Positions 29,324 to 36,144 of a stretch of DNA of 36,144 bases are shown piece by piece; the first letter of the stretch is position 1; each line of letters opens with the position of its first letter. Where the stretch lies: the NCBI GenBank assembly GCA_028723525.1, contig JAQYET010000120.1, forward strand, positions 1 to 36,144. Direction: 5' to 3'. Position numbers and translations under genes: made by a program. Source of the DNA: Prevotellaceae bacterium (lineage in GTDB: Bacteria; Bacteroidota; Bacteroidia; Bacteroidales; Bacteroidaceae). The notes beneath the pieces were generated by a model. It was given only the letters and a program-made list of their open reading frames with translations, did not search any database and was not told the origin of the DNA.

Positions 29324-30409
29324 TCACCCTAATAGCCGTTTGATGTGGCAAACCATTACCTGTTTGTTGTTATCGCGCAGGTGCATGCTGTTGCCATGAC
29401 AATAGCGGAAAAACTTGCAGGTGGCACATTCCCCGGTGCGTTTCCATTGGTCGGTGCGGTGAGGATGATAACGGTTCTCCCACACATCCATGAAGTCATC
29501 ATCATAGATGTTCCCCTGATTATAGTCTGCCCTTATGCTTGCACATGCCGCTATTGCACCGTCTGCCATTACCGACCCCACCGTTATGCCTGCCTGACAC
29601 GAGAAGGGGTGGTCGCGGACCTCGCCTTCGTAGTTGCCGATGAATCCCGAACAGCCGTATGAGGTGTTTATCTGCCCCTCGCTTCGAGTGTGTTTTATGA
29701 AGTTGAGCATGCCGCGGTATTCTTCGTTTTTGAGCAGCATGAGCGGGTCGTTGGCAGCCCTTCCTGACGGGAAAATACTGAACAGCCGCCAGTCTTTTAC
29801 TCCTTTGGCTATCAGGAAATCGCGTATCTCTGACAGATGCGGATAGTTGCGCCTGTTGACACATGTCACTACATCGAACTTTATCAGCGGGTCGGCAACG
29901 AGAATGTCTAATGCCCGGTTCACGTGGGCAAATCCCTCGCGGTGTCCTCGCATCCAGTTATGGTCTTCTTCGAGTCCGTCGAGGCTGATTGCAACGGTGT
30001 ATAGATAGGCTTTGCGCAGGCTTTGAAAGCGTTCGGGGGTGAGCAGATAGCCGTTTGTTACCATTCCCCAAGTAAATCCACGCTCATGAATACCGCGCCC
30101 ACACTCCTCAAGGTCGTCGCGCATGAGCGGTTCGCCGCCGGTGATTTCCACGAACACCTCCTTCGGGTCGGTGCGTCTCGCCACGCTGTCGAGCACTCTG
30201 AAGAAGTCTTCTCGTGGCATTTCGTGCTGCTCCATCATTTTCTTGCAGTCGCTGCCACAGTGCCGGCAGTGCATGTTGCACCGCAGTGTGCACTCCCAGA
30301 ACAGTTGTCGCAGTGGGTGATGAATGATGTTGCTTTTGCGTATCGCTCGCGCCAGTTCAAGTGCGATGCGCTTTTTCGTACTCAGCTTGTAGTCGTTGAT
30401 TGTTGTCAT
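29324..30409 (-). CDS. Radical SAM/SPASM enzyme of the rSAM-lipoprotein type
   Basis: The protein has 361 aa. The radical SAM cluster motif is C44-x3-C48-x2-C51 (RCNMHCRHCGSDC), with extra Cys residues at 40 and 55; ITGGEPLM is the SAM-binding motif and VTNGYLLT and ISLDGL are further core strands. The C-terminal third carries many Cys residues (SCQAG, AACASIRAD, ECATCKFFRYCHGNSMH, VCHIKR) of a SPASM domain with auxiliary clusters, as in peptide-modifying enzymes (anSME, PqqE, mycofactocin and thioether maturases). It resembles the Bacteroidales family paired with a small lipoprotein. It starts 58 bases after the muramidase gene and is followed by the 71-aa lipoprotein. A peptide or lipoprotein substrate is inferred; the reaction is unknown. 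Confidence 0.85.
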   Translation of the reverse strand: MTTINDYKLSTKKRIALELARAIRKSNIIHHPLRQLFWECTLRCNMHCRHCGSDCKKMMEQHEMPREDFFRVLDSVARRTDPKEVFVEITGGEPLMRDDLEECGRGIHERGFTWGMVTNGYLLTPERFQSLRKAYLYTVAISLDGLEEDHNWMRGHREGFAHVNRALDILVADPLIKFDVVTCVNRRNYPHLSEIRDFLIAKGVKDWRLFSIFPSGRAANDPLMLLKNEEYRGMLNFIKHTRSEGQINTSYGCSGFIGNYEGEVRDHPFSCQAGITVGSVMADGAIAACASIRADYNQGNIYDDDFMDVWENRYHPHRTDQWKRTGECATCKFFRYCHGNSMHLRDNNKQVMVCHIKRLLG

Positions 30410-30467
30410 GGCAGTTTTGTTGTTGACCGTAAAGACACGAGATGTGCTCGTGAGACACTCTCTGTTG

Positions 30468-32162
30468 CTATCTGATGGTTCTCCTCTTCAAGTATTCCTC
30501 CCACTCGTCGCGGTAGCCGTTGAAGACGTTTATGTCAACGTCGCCGCGTATTCCGGAGAGTCGCCCGTCGTAACCGAGTTGCCAGAACGAGAGGTGCATA
30601 TCGGGTTTGAACTCGTTGTAGCGCGCAATCCACACCTCGTAGCCGGCGGCAACATCGGGTGAGAGAGGCATGTATCGGTTGACGAACATCTGATTGATGT
30701 ATAATATCGGGCGTGTTCCGGTGGCATTCTCCACGATGTTCATCCATGTCCTTATGTGTGAGAACATCACTTCCGCACCGCCCATTGCCTTTATCTGAGC
30801 ATCGCTCGGCTCCACGTCGAGCACCGGAGGCAGGTCGCCCGGCTTGAATTTGCTGTTTCGCAGGAAATGCCTTGCCTGTTCCTGTGGTCTGCTCTTTGTG
30901 GAAAAGAAGTGGTAGGTGCCCACGCGGATGCCGTGTTTGCGTGCTGCAGAATAGTCGGCAGCATAGTATTTGTTGATTATCCCGGTGCCCTCGGTGGATT
31001 TTATGAATACGAACGACACGGGATATTTCACCTCTCCGGTTATCGTCTTCGGCGTTTTCGTGCCGAGATTTGTTATGTGCAGACCGTTCCAGATTATCGG
31101 ATAGACGTGGTTTTTAATCTCGTGCTGATAGCGCGCTATGTCTATGCCGTAGATGCGTTCTGCCGTGTAGTTGAGCCGCTCGCCCCGGAAGCGGTCTGCC
31201 TTCCACAGTCCCACGCGCACGTTCCCAACCGAGTCAACCGAGCACCCGAAGCCGTCGCGCATGCCGTTGGTCCAGAAACCGTCGTAGTAGTTGCCGGCGC
31301 GGTCGGTGTAGATGCCGTGACCGTTGCGCTTTCCGCCAGACGTCTCGCCGTAGTAAGCGAATTTCGGTTTTGTCGCAGCGGTGTATTTGCCCGGTTCGCC
31401 GGTGTAGTCGGCGAAGGCATGTGTCGGTTTCAGTCGGTTGTCTGTCTGTATTATGCACTGCAGTTCGTTGGCGTCGCTTTTCAGCAGGCGGCACTTTCGG
31501 CGGCGAGTTTTCCCCATGCTGTCCTTATATACGGCAGTAAACCGCTGCACGATGCACATCTGTAAAGGTCTGTCGCCAACGCTCTTGAGTATCTTCAAGG
31601 CAGAGTCGATGCGCTCCTTTTCGGCTGCCACTTCCACATAATGCGATGCCACGAGATGATACCCGTTGTCGGCAACGTTGTGAACGCGCATGTAATAGAG
31701 CAGTTCGCCCAGTGTGCGCTGCAGCGTTCGGCTCTTTCCGGCGAGCATAACCTCCTGTTGCCTGACCAGTTTCGGCAGGGTGTCGTTGACGATGCGCAGC
31801 AAACTGTCTGCCCGGTAGTCGGGGTTATAGGTCTTTATGCGACCGTGGCAAGACGGCAGGAAGCGATATTTGTTGTTCCACGACCCGCTGAACGTCTCTC
31901 TCCTTGCCGTGAAATTCTCGTTGTTCACGGAGATGTTGGCGCGGGACCAGTCGTTAGACAAGTCCTCTATATATAATAAGGTGTCTTTTCCAGATGTCAA
32001 GGCATAGCATGATTGGTATTCTATGCCAACCCTGTTGCGCTCTTTTTGGCTCTCGCTCATAGGCACAACAAACAAAAGCAGCCATGCCACGACCACTGTA
32101 GGAAGCGTCAGACACTCCCATTTCAACATTCGTAGCAAGGCTGCTTTTTTCTTGTCGGACAT
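30468..32162 (-). CDS. Membrane-anchored GH25 muramidase with MORN repeats
   Basis: The protein has 564 aa. A single membrane segment at about 15-34 (LTLPTVVVAWLLLFVVP) anchors it, with the rest in the periplasm. A region of unknown fold (40-260) is followed by MORN-like repeats (about 270-325: YYGETSGGKRNGHGIYTDR, YYDGFWTNGMRDGFG, VGLWKADRFRG). From 338 there is a GH25 lysozyme domain: YGIDIARYQ (D341), FIKSTEGT (E391), YHFF, PPVLDVEPSD (catalytic-type D449 and E451), and DVDINVFNG at the end. It should cleave the MurNAc-GlcNAc bond of peptidoglycan. The start is 5 bases after the inositol-phosphate synthase stop. The MORN part could bind lipid or protein; that is inference. Confidence 0.88.
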   Translation of the reverse strand: MSDKKKAALLRMLKWECLTLPTVVVAWLLLFVVPMSESQKERNRVGIEYQSCYALTSGKDTLLYIEDLSNDWSRANISVNNENFTARRETFSGSWNNKYRFLPSCHGRIKTYNPDYRADSLLRIVNDTLPKLVRQQEVMLAGKSRTLQRTLGELLYYMRVHNVADNGYHLVASHYVEVAAEKERIDSALKILKSVGDRPLQMCIVQRFTAVYKDSMGKTRRRKCRLLKSDANELQCIIQTDNRLKPTHAFADYTGEPGKYTAATKPKFAYYGETSGGKRNGHGIYTDRAGNYYDGFWTNGMRDGFGCSVDSVGNVRVGLWKADRFRGERLNYTAERIYGIDIARYQHEIKNHVYPIIWNGLHITNLGTKTPKTITGEVKYPVSFVFIKSTEGTGIINKYYAADYSAARKHGIRVGTYHFFSTKSRPQEQARHFLRNSKFKPGDLPPVLDVEPSDAQIKAMGGAEVMFSHIRTWMNIVENATGTRPILYINQMFVNRYMPLSPDVAAGYEVWIARYNEFKPDMHLSFWQLGYDGRLSGIRGDVDINVFNGYRDEWEEYLKRRTIR

Positions 32163-32167
32163 CGTTA

Positions 32168-33475
32168 TCAGTCGATTTCCTCGTCGGCTTCGTAACCTCC
32201 CATTTCGCGTATTGCGTTCTTCAGCATGGTGTATTGCTGATAGAGGTTGTTCACGGCTTCCTCATCGCGGGTGTAGTCGTGCATCGGCGACTTCATGAAG
32301 AAACTCATGAAACGCTGTGTGCCATATCTTCCGGCGCGAGAAGCGAGGTCGCTGAGCAAGCACAGGTCGAGCAACAGCGGGGCTGCAAGTATTGAGTCGC
32401 GGCAAAGGAAGTTGATTTTTATCTGCATGGGGTAGCCCATCCAGCCGAAGATGTCGATGTTGTCCCAACCCTCCTTGTTGTCGTTGCGCGGCGGATAGTA
32501 GTTGATGCGCACCTTGTGGTAGTAGTCCTTGTATAGGTCGGGCTGTGTGTCAGCCTTCAATATTGTCTCAAGGGTGGAGAGTTTCGACACCTCCTTGGTG
32601 CGGAAGTTTGCCGGTTCGTCGAGCACGAGACCATCGCGGTTGCCGAGTATGTTGGTGGAGAACCAGCCGTTGAGTCCGAGACAGCGTGTGCCGATGATTG
32701 GTGCGAAGCCGCTCTTTACGAGCGTCTGACCGGTCTTGAAGTCTTTTCCGGTGATTGGAGCCTTGGTTTTTTCTGCCAGTTCCCACATTGCCGGGATGTC
32801 AACGGTGGTGTTAGGGGCCCCCATGATGAAAGGGATACCCTCTGAAAGTGCTGCGTAGGCATAGCACATTGAAGGCGCGATGCGCTCGCGGTCGTCGTTG
32901 TCCATAGCCTTTTCGAAGTCAGCCAACTTGTAGTGTACGTTCTCATCTACCGGTACATAGATTTCTGTTGATGCCGCCCATATCACCACGATGCGCGAGC
33001 AATTTTTCTCTTTCTTAAATCTGCGTATGTCTTCGCGCACTGCCTCTGCCATTTCGCGACGTGTCTTACAGTCCTTAACGTTGTCTCCGTCGATGCGCTT
33101 TGCGTAGTTCTTGTCGAAAGCTGCCTTCAATGGAACAATCTTCTCCAATTCGTCGCGCACCGGATTGATGTCTTTCTCCTTGAGCACTTCGGCATACATC
33201 GCAGCCTGATATGCGTTCTGCGGATAAACATCCCATACGGCAAATTCTATGTCTTCGAGTTTAGCCAAAGGCACTATCTCACTGTAACTCAAGTATTTTT
33301 TGTTTTCGCCCTTACCAACTCTAATCTTGTCATACTGTGTCATCGAGCCAATAGGTTTTGCTAATCCCCTACGTGCCATGAGAACCCCGGTGATGAAAGT
33401 GGTGGACACAGCACCGCAACCCACGACCATAATTCCCAACTTGCCATCAGCTGGCATAACGTTTTGTTGTTTCAT
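32168..33475 (-). CDS. ino1: Myo-inositol-1-phosphate synthase
   Basis: This 435-aa cytoplasmic enzyme makes L-myo-inositol-1-phosphate from glucose-6-phosphate with NAD. The N-terminal Rossmann motif is IMVVGCGAVSTTFI. Family motifs are VIWAASTE, GIPFIMGAPNTTVDIP, GKDFKTGQT, LGLNGWFSTNILGNRDG and, near the end, DIFGWMGYPMQIKINFLCRDSILAAPLLLDL. In Bacteroidetes the product feeds inositol phospholipid and inositol sphingolipid synthesis. The genes of that pathway (phosphatidylinositol-phosphate synthase and phosphatase) are not beside it here. It is the first gene of a tight minus-strand unit with the MORN-GH25 gene and probably the radical SAM gene. A -7 box lies at 33540-33547. Confidence 0.95.
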   Translation of the reverse strand: MKQQNVMPADGKLGIMVVGCGAVSTTFITGVLMARRGLAKPIGSMTQYDKIRVGKGENKKYLSYSEIVPLAKLEDIEFAVWDVYPQNAYQAAMYAEVLKEKDINPVRDELEKIVPLKAAFDKNYAKRIDGDNVKDCKTRREMAEAVREDIRRFKKEKNCSRIVVIWAASTEIYVPVDENVHYKLADFEKAMDNDDRERIAPSMCYAYAALSEGIPFIMGAPNTTVDIPAMWELAEKTKAPITGKDFKTGQTLVKSGFAPIIGTRCLGLNGWFSTNILGNRDGLVLDEPANFRTKEVSKLSTLETILKADTQPDLYKDYYHKVRINYYPPRNDNKEGWDNIDIFGWMGYPMQIKINFLCRDSILAAPLLLDLCLLSDLASRAGRYGTQRFMSFFMKSPMHDYTRDEEAVNNLYQQYTMLKNAIREMGGYEADEEID

Positions 33476-33539
33476 TTCTATGATAAAAATTTGTTTGTTA
33501 TGTTTTTAAATAAAAATATCAGACAGGTTTAAATCGTGA

Positions 33540-33567
33540 CAAAGTTAATAAAAACTCTTTATACAAA
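33540..33567 (-). promoter_or_regulatory. Probable ino1 promoter
   Basis: On the minus strand TAACTTTG (33547-33540) matches the -7 box. A TTTG at 33567-33564 is spaced 16 bases from it, not the usual 19, so the -33 assignment is uncertain. The leader would be about 60 bases. Confidence 0.5.
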
Positions 33568-33753
33568 TATCGTTTTATACTTTTTTAGCACTGATTTGCG
33601 CTGTTTTTCTATGTTTAAATGCAATTTCGCACCGAAAAAGTATTACATAAGGGTATCCGTGTGCATAATTGCGCGTTGTCGGTGAGTGTCTGTAAGAGAA
33701 GAGTGACAGGGTAGGGGGAAGGTGAAAAAGAGAGAAAGTTATATCAGATAAAT

Positions 33754-33784
33754 TTTGAACACCTACTTATTTGTTGTAACTTTG
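33754..33784 (+). promoter_or_regulatory. DUF3737 gene promoter
   Basis: TTTG (33754-33757), exactly 19 bases, then TAACTTTG (33777-33784) is a full Bacteroidetes promoter. The predicted leader is about 20 bases to the ATG at 33808. Confidence 0.8.
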
Positions 33785-33807
33785 CAGGCGAATAATATAT
33801 AATGTAA

Positions 33808-34662
33808 ATGGAAGTAATAAAAAACAAACAGTTCGGGGGAGAAAGACCTCTCTTCGATATTCATGACATACGACTTGAGAACGTTACTATAACAGAAGGA
33901 GAATCGGGAATAAAGTGCTGTAGCAACATAGAGGCAGACAACTGCCGTTTTATCGGAAAATATCCTTGGTGGCACGTTGACGGGGCAAAGATTACCAACT
34001 GCTACTTCGAGGTTGGCTCGCGCTCGGGGATTTGGTATTCAAATGATATGGTGGTGAAAGACACCGTGATGGATGCTCCGAAATTGTTCCGCGAGATGAA
34101 CAATGTGACTGTGGAGAACGTGACTTTCAACGATGCAGACGAGACGTTCTGGAAAATTAAGAACCTGAAGATAAAGAACGTTACGCTGCACGACGGCACC
34201 TATCCTTTCATGTTCTGCGAGAATGTGTTTGTTGACGGGTTGGTGAGCGACTCGAAGTATGTGTTCCAATACTGCAAGAATGTGGAAGTGCATAACGCTA
34301 AGATTACAACGAAAGACTCGTTCTGGGAAGTGGAGAACGTGACGATATATGACAGTGAACTCAACGGGGAATACCTCGCATGGCACTCCAAGAACGTGCG
34401 TCTCGTGAGATGCCATATCACGGGAGAACAACCGCTGTGTTATGCCGAGGGACTGGTGATGGAAGAGTGTACGTTTGGCGAGGACTGCGACCGCGTGTTC
34501 GAGGATTCTGACGTGCAGGCTGACATCATCGGCAGCATAACGGAGGTGAAAAACCCGAGAACGGGTAGGATTGTGGCAGACAGTATCGGGAAGATAACGA
34601 TAGACAAGAGTATCAGGATGCCTGCCGACTGTGAGATAATACAAATAAAAAACGCGGAATAA
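33808..34662 (+). CDS. DUF3737 family right-handed beta-helix protein
   Basis: The protein has 284 aa, with no signal peptide and no membrane segment, so it is probably cytoplasmic. Short repeating strands with the rhythm V/I-x-N-V/C-x-I/F (IRLENVTITEG, IEADNCRFIGK, VTVENVTFNDA, LKIKNVTLHDG, VTIYDSELNG, VRLVRCHITGE) indicate a parallel beta-helix of pectate-lyase-like shape. It begins EVIKNKQFGGERPLFDIHD, typical of DUF3737. No function is established for the family that I know of. It has its own promoter and is followed after 55 bases by a PLP-dependent lyase/aminotransferase gene, probably on one transcript. Confidence 0.88.
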   Translation: MEVIKNKQFGGERPLFDIHDIRLENVTITEGESGIKCCSNIEADNCRFIGKYPWWHVDGAKITNCYFEVGSRSGIWYSNDMVVKDTVMDAPKLFREMNNVTVENVTFNDADETFWKIKNLKIKNVTLHDGTYPFMFCENVFVDGLVSDSKYVFQYCKNVEVHNAKITTKDSFWEVENVTIYDSELNGEYLAWHSKNVRLVRCHITGEQPLCYAEGLVMEECTFGEDCDRVFEDSDVQADIIGSITEVKNPRTGRIVADSIGKITIDKSIRMPADCEIIQIKNAE

Positions 34663-34717
34663 ACTCTGCCGCGATGATGTCGTGGCATATAAAAAATAAA
34701 TCTTAAACCTAAATTCT

Positions 34718-35905
34718 ATGACTTACAATTTTGATGAAATCATCAATCGACGCGGTTCTAACTGCGTGAAATGGGACGAGGCAGAAGTAGACGTTATGCC
34801 GCTGTGGATTGCTGACATGGACTTTAAAGTGTACCCCGGAATAACCGAGGCAATGCGCAAACGACTCGACCATGAGGTGTTCGGATATACGCTCGTGCCG
34901 CAGAGTTATTACGACTCGGTGATAAATTGGTTCACCAGTCGCCACGGAGCAAAGGGTTGGAAACGTGAACATGTGATAATCACCATCGGCGTGGTGCCGG
35001 CAATATCTGCTATCGTTCATGCTCTGACCCTGCCGGGAGATAAGGTGTTGATGACCACTCCTATATACAACTGCTTCTATTCAAGCATTCGTAATCAAGG
35101 TGCACTCGTGGAAGAACTGCCGCTACTGCTCGACGAAACAAAGAACGGTAAAGACGAACATGCCTTCACGATAGACTGGGAAGGGATGGAGAAGGCTTGC
35201 GCCGACCCGAGAGTGAGAATATTCCTGCTATGTAATCCTCATAATCCGTCAGGAAGGGTGTGGACAAGAGAGGAACTGATGCGTATCGGAGAGATTTGTT
35301 TCAAGAATAATGTGCTGGTGGTTTCTGATGAAATTCATTGTGAGTTCGTTTCAGAAGGATATGAATATATTCCCTTCTCGTCGCTCGGAGAGGAGTTCTT
35401 GCAGAATAGCGTGACATGTGTGGCTGCATCTAAGGCCTTCAATGTTGCCGGACTGCAGACGGCAAACATCATCGTTGCCGACCCCGACAAGCGTTACCGC
35501 ATAGACAGGGCTGTGAATATCTTTGAGACTTGTGACGTCAATCCGTTCGGAATAGTGGCTGCAGAGGCAGCATACACCGACGGCGGTGCAGAGTGGTTGA
35601 AGCAGTTCAACGATTATGTGCAGGGCAATTACGACTATCTCGTGTCGCTCTTCGCAAAGGAATTGCCGCAGCTGTGGGTGACACCGCACGAATCTACATA
35701 CCTCGCTTGGGTGGATTGTTCTAAGTTGGGCAAAACTTCAACCGAGATAATCGACCACCTTTATAAGAATAATAGGGTGTGGTTGTGCGATGGTCTGTGC
35801 TATGGCGAGCAGCAACGCGCTTTCGTCCGCATCAACCTTGCCTGTCCCCGTTCCATTCTTGCAGAAGGTCTGAAGCGTATGGTGGCAGGTTTGAAATCCC
35901 TGTAA
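34718..35905 (+). CDS. patB: PatB/MalY-type PLP-dependent C-S lyase (aminotransferase class I/II fold)
   Basis: This 395-aa cytoplasmic enzyme is likely a cystathionine beta-lyase or cysteine desulfhydrase acting on C-S bonds. The PatB/MalY-typical start is INRRGSNCVKWD and PLWIADMDF. LLCNPHNPSGRVW is the cofactor and substrate loop, VVSDEIHCEF holds the Asp that binds the pyridine nitrogen, and CVAASKAFNVAGLQ contains the Schiff-base Lys (K239). RINLACPRS near the end provides the carboxylate-binding Arg. The family also includes MalY, which in E. coli represses the maltose regulon, but nothing suggests this here. It is followed within 6 bases by the AATCGGTCATTAG element. Confidence 0.9.
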   Translation: MTYNFDEIINRRGSNCVKWDEAEVDVMPLWIADMDFKVYPGITEAMRKRLDHEVFGYTLVPQSYYDSVINWFTSRHGAKGWKREHVIITIGVVPAISAIVHALTLPGDKVLMTTPIYNCFYSSIRNQGALVEELPLLLDETKNGKDEHAFTIDWEGMEKACADPRVRIFLLCNPHNPSGRVWTREELMRIGEICFKNNVLVVSDEIHCEFVSEGYEYIPFSSLGEEFLQNSVTCVAASKAFNVAGLQTANIIVADPDKRYRIDRAVNIFETCDVNPFGIVAAEAAYTDGGAEWLKQFNDYVQGNYDYLVSLFAKELPQLWVTPHESTYLAWVDCSKLGKTSTEIIDHLYKNNRVWLCDGLCYGEQQRAFVRINLACPRSILAEGLKRMVAGLKSL

Positions 35906-35910
35906 CGTTA

Positions 35911-35929
35911 AACCCAAATCGGTCATTAG
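35911..35929. repeat. AATCGGTCATTAG element, half copy, after patB
   Basis: AACCCAAATCGGTCATTAG matches the left end of the element at 28625-28643 (one base inserted or changed). The second arm (TAATGACC) is missing; instead the sequence runs into IS-like DNA (GGATTTCTTGGCGCACCC). The element may have been interrupted by, or belong to, the IS end. Confidence 0.65.
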
Positions 35930-35938
35930 GATTTCTTG

Positions 35939-35977
35939 GCGCACCCGACAAACCCTGTGGAGTAGGCCGTGCAGATG
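35939..35977. mobile_element. Putative IS end flanking the transposase remnant
   Basis: GCGCACCCGACAAACCCTGT and the following bases lie between the half palindromic element and the transposase 3' end, where the IS terminus should be. The opposite end is outside the window, so an inverted repeat cannot be confirmed. Confidence 0.4.
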
Positions 35978-36144
35978 CTAACCCAAAACTGTTGCTAAAC
36001 GATAATGTCTATGACTCCTTTTACCTGTGCACGAAAGCATTTGATCTTTGAGTTCAACGATTCAGCTGAAGCGTTAGTCTTACGTCCGTCAAAGTAGTTC
36101 AGGATTTCATCCTCATAGAATCTGATGGTATCGCGTACGGACTT
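35978..36144 (-). pseudogene. 3' end of an IS transposase, frameshifted near the C-terminus
   Basis: From the window edge the minus strand reads KSVRDTIRFYEDEILNYFDG, then RKTNASAESLNSKIKCFRAQ and VKGVIDIIV, then stops (TAG at 35997-35995). NASAESxNxKIKxFRAQxxGV is the C-terminal signature of Bacteroidetes DDE transposases of the ISL3/ISAon1-like type (family recalled, not searched). In another frame the DNA continues YRLATVLG and stops at 35978, which is how such transposases usually end (FFxxRLAxxxG). A deletion of about 13 bases near 36004 would explain this. The 5' part lies outside the window. Confidence 0.75.

Larger units (their letters stand above)
33476..33807. other. Divergent intergenic region ino1/DUF3737
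   Basis: This 332-base AT-rich region carries the two opposed promoters listed separately. The middle (about 33570-33750) shows no gene, repeat or clear hairpin. Confidence 0.75.

Noticed and set aside
34718..35905. MalY-like repressor of the starch operon
   Set aside because: Although the PatB/MalY family includes the E. coli maltose-regulon modulator, this gene is 23 kb away, sits with DUF3737, and there is no MalT in view.

Overview
The window looks like chromosomal DNA of a Bacteroidales bacterium, most likely Prevotellaceae. The grounds are Bacteroidetes-type promoters (TTTG, 19 bases, TAnnTTTG), a Sus-like starch enzyme set with a GH97 glucosidase and a CBM20-bearing MalQ, a lipidated TamA homologue (TamL) next to TamB, and C-terminal tails of the 'LPxGxYxVxGKK' kind on exported proteins. 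The genus is an inference. No tRNA, rRNA or CRISPR array was seen.

Layout. (1) 1-11430: a five-gene plus-strand starch operon: secreted GH13 amylase, cytoplasmic MalQ, GH97 alpha-glucosidase, type I pullulanase and SusA-like neopullulanase. It ends in an intrinsic terminator. A perfect 16-bp LacI-type palindrome lies upstream of its promoter. No SusC/SusD genes are present here. (2) 11766-17326: nrnA, dnaG, queD, queE and a cardiolipin synthase, closely spaced on the plus strand and ending in a bidirectional terminator. queE carries an unusual in-frame tract of 9-bp repeats. (3) 17445-27248, minus strand: tamB and tamL (overlapping), then a more AT-rich pair, a 764-aa exported protein of unknown function and a 59-aa protein. 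(4) 27751-28590: an OmpA-family lipoprotein, plus strand. (5) 28975-33475, minus strand: myo-inositol-1-phosphate synthase, a MORN-GH25 muramidase, a radical SAM/SPASM enzyme, and a separately promoted 71-aa lipoprotein that is a candidate substrate for the radical SAM enzyme. (6) 33808-35905, plus strand: a DUF3737 beta-helix protein and a PatB/MalY-type PLP enzyme. (7) The window ends in the broken 3' end of an IS transposase, minus strand.

The intergenic DNA holds three recurrent repeat families: arrays of a ~22-bp unit around CGCCGATTTT (three loci), a 9-bp GATTnnnCC-type repeat (a terminator region and inside queE), and a palindromic element around AATCGGTCATTAG found just after stop codons (three loci, one of them a MITE-like 193-bp element).

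The best candidate for an under-described system is the radical SAM enzyme plus mini-lipoprotein module, sitting next to inositol-phosphate synthase and a MORN-muramidase. The queE repeat insertion and the repeat families come next.
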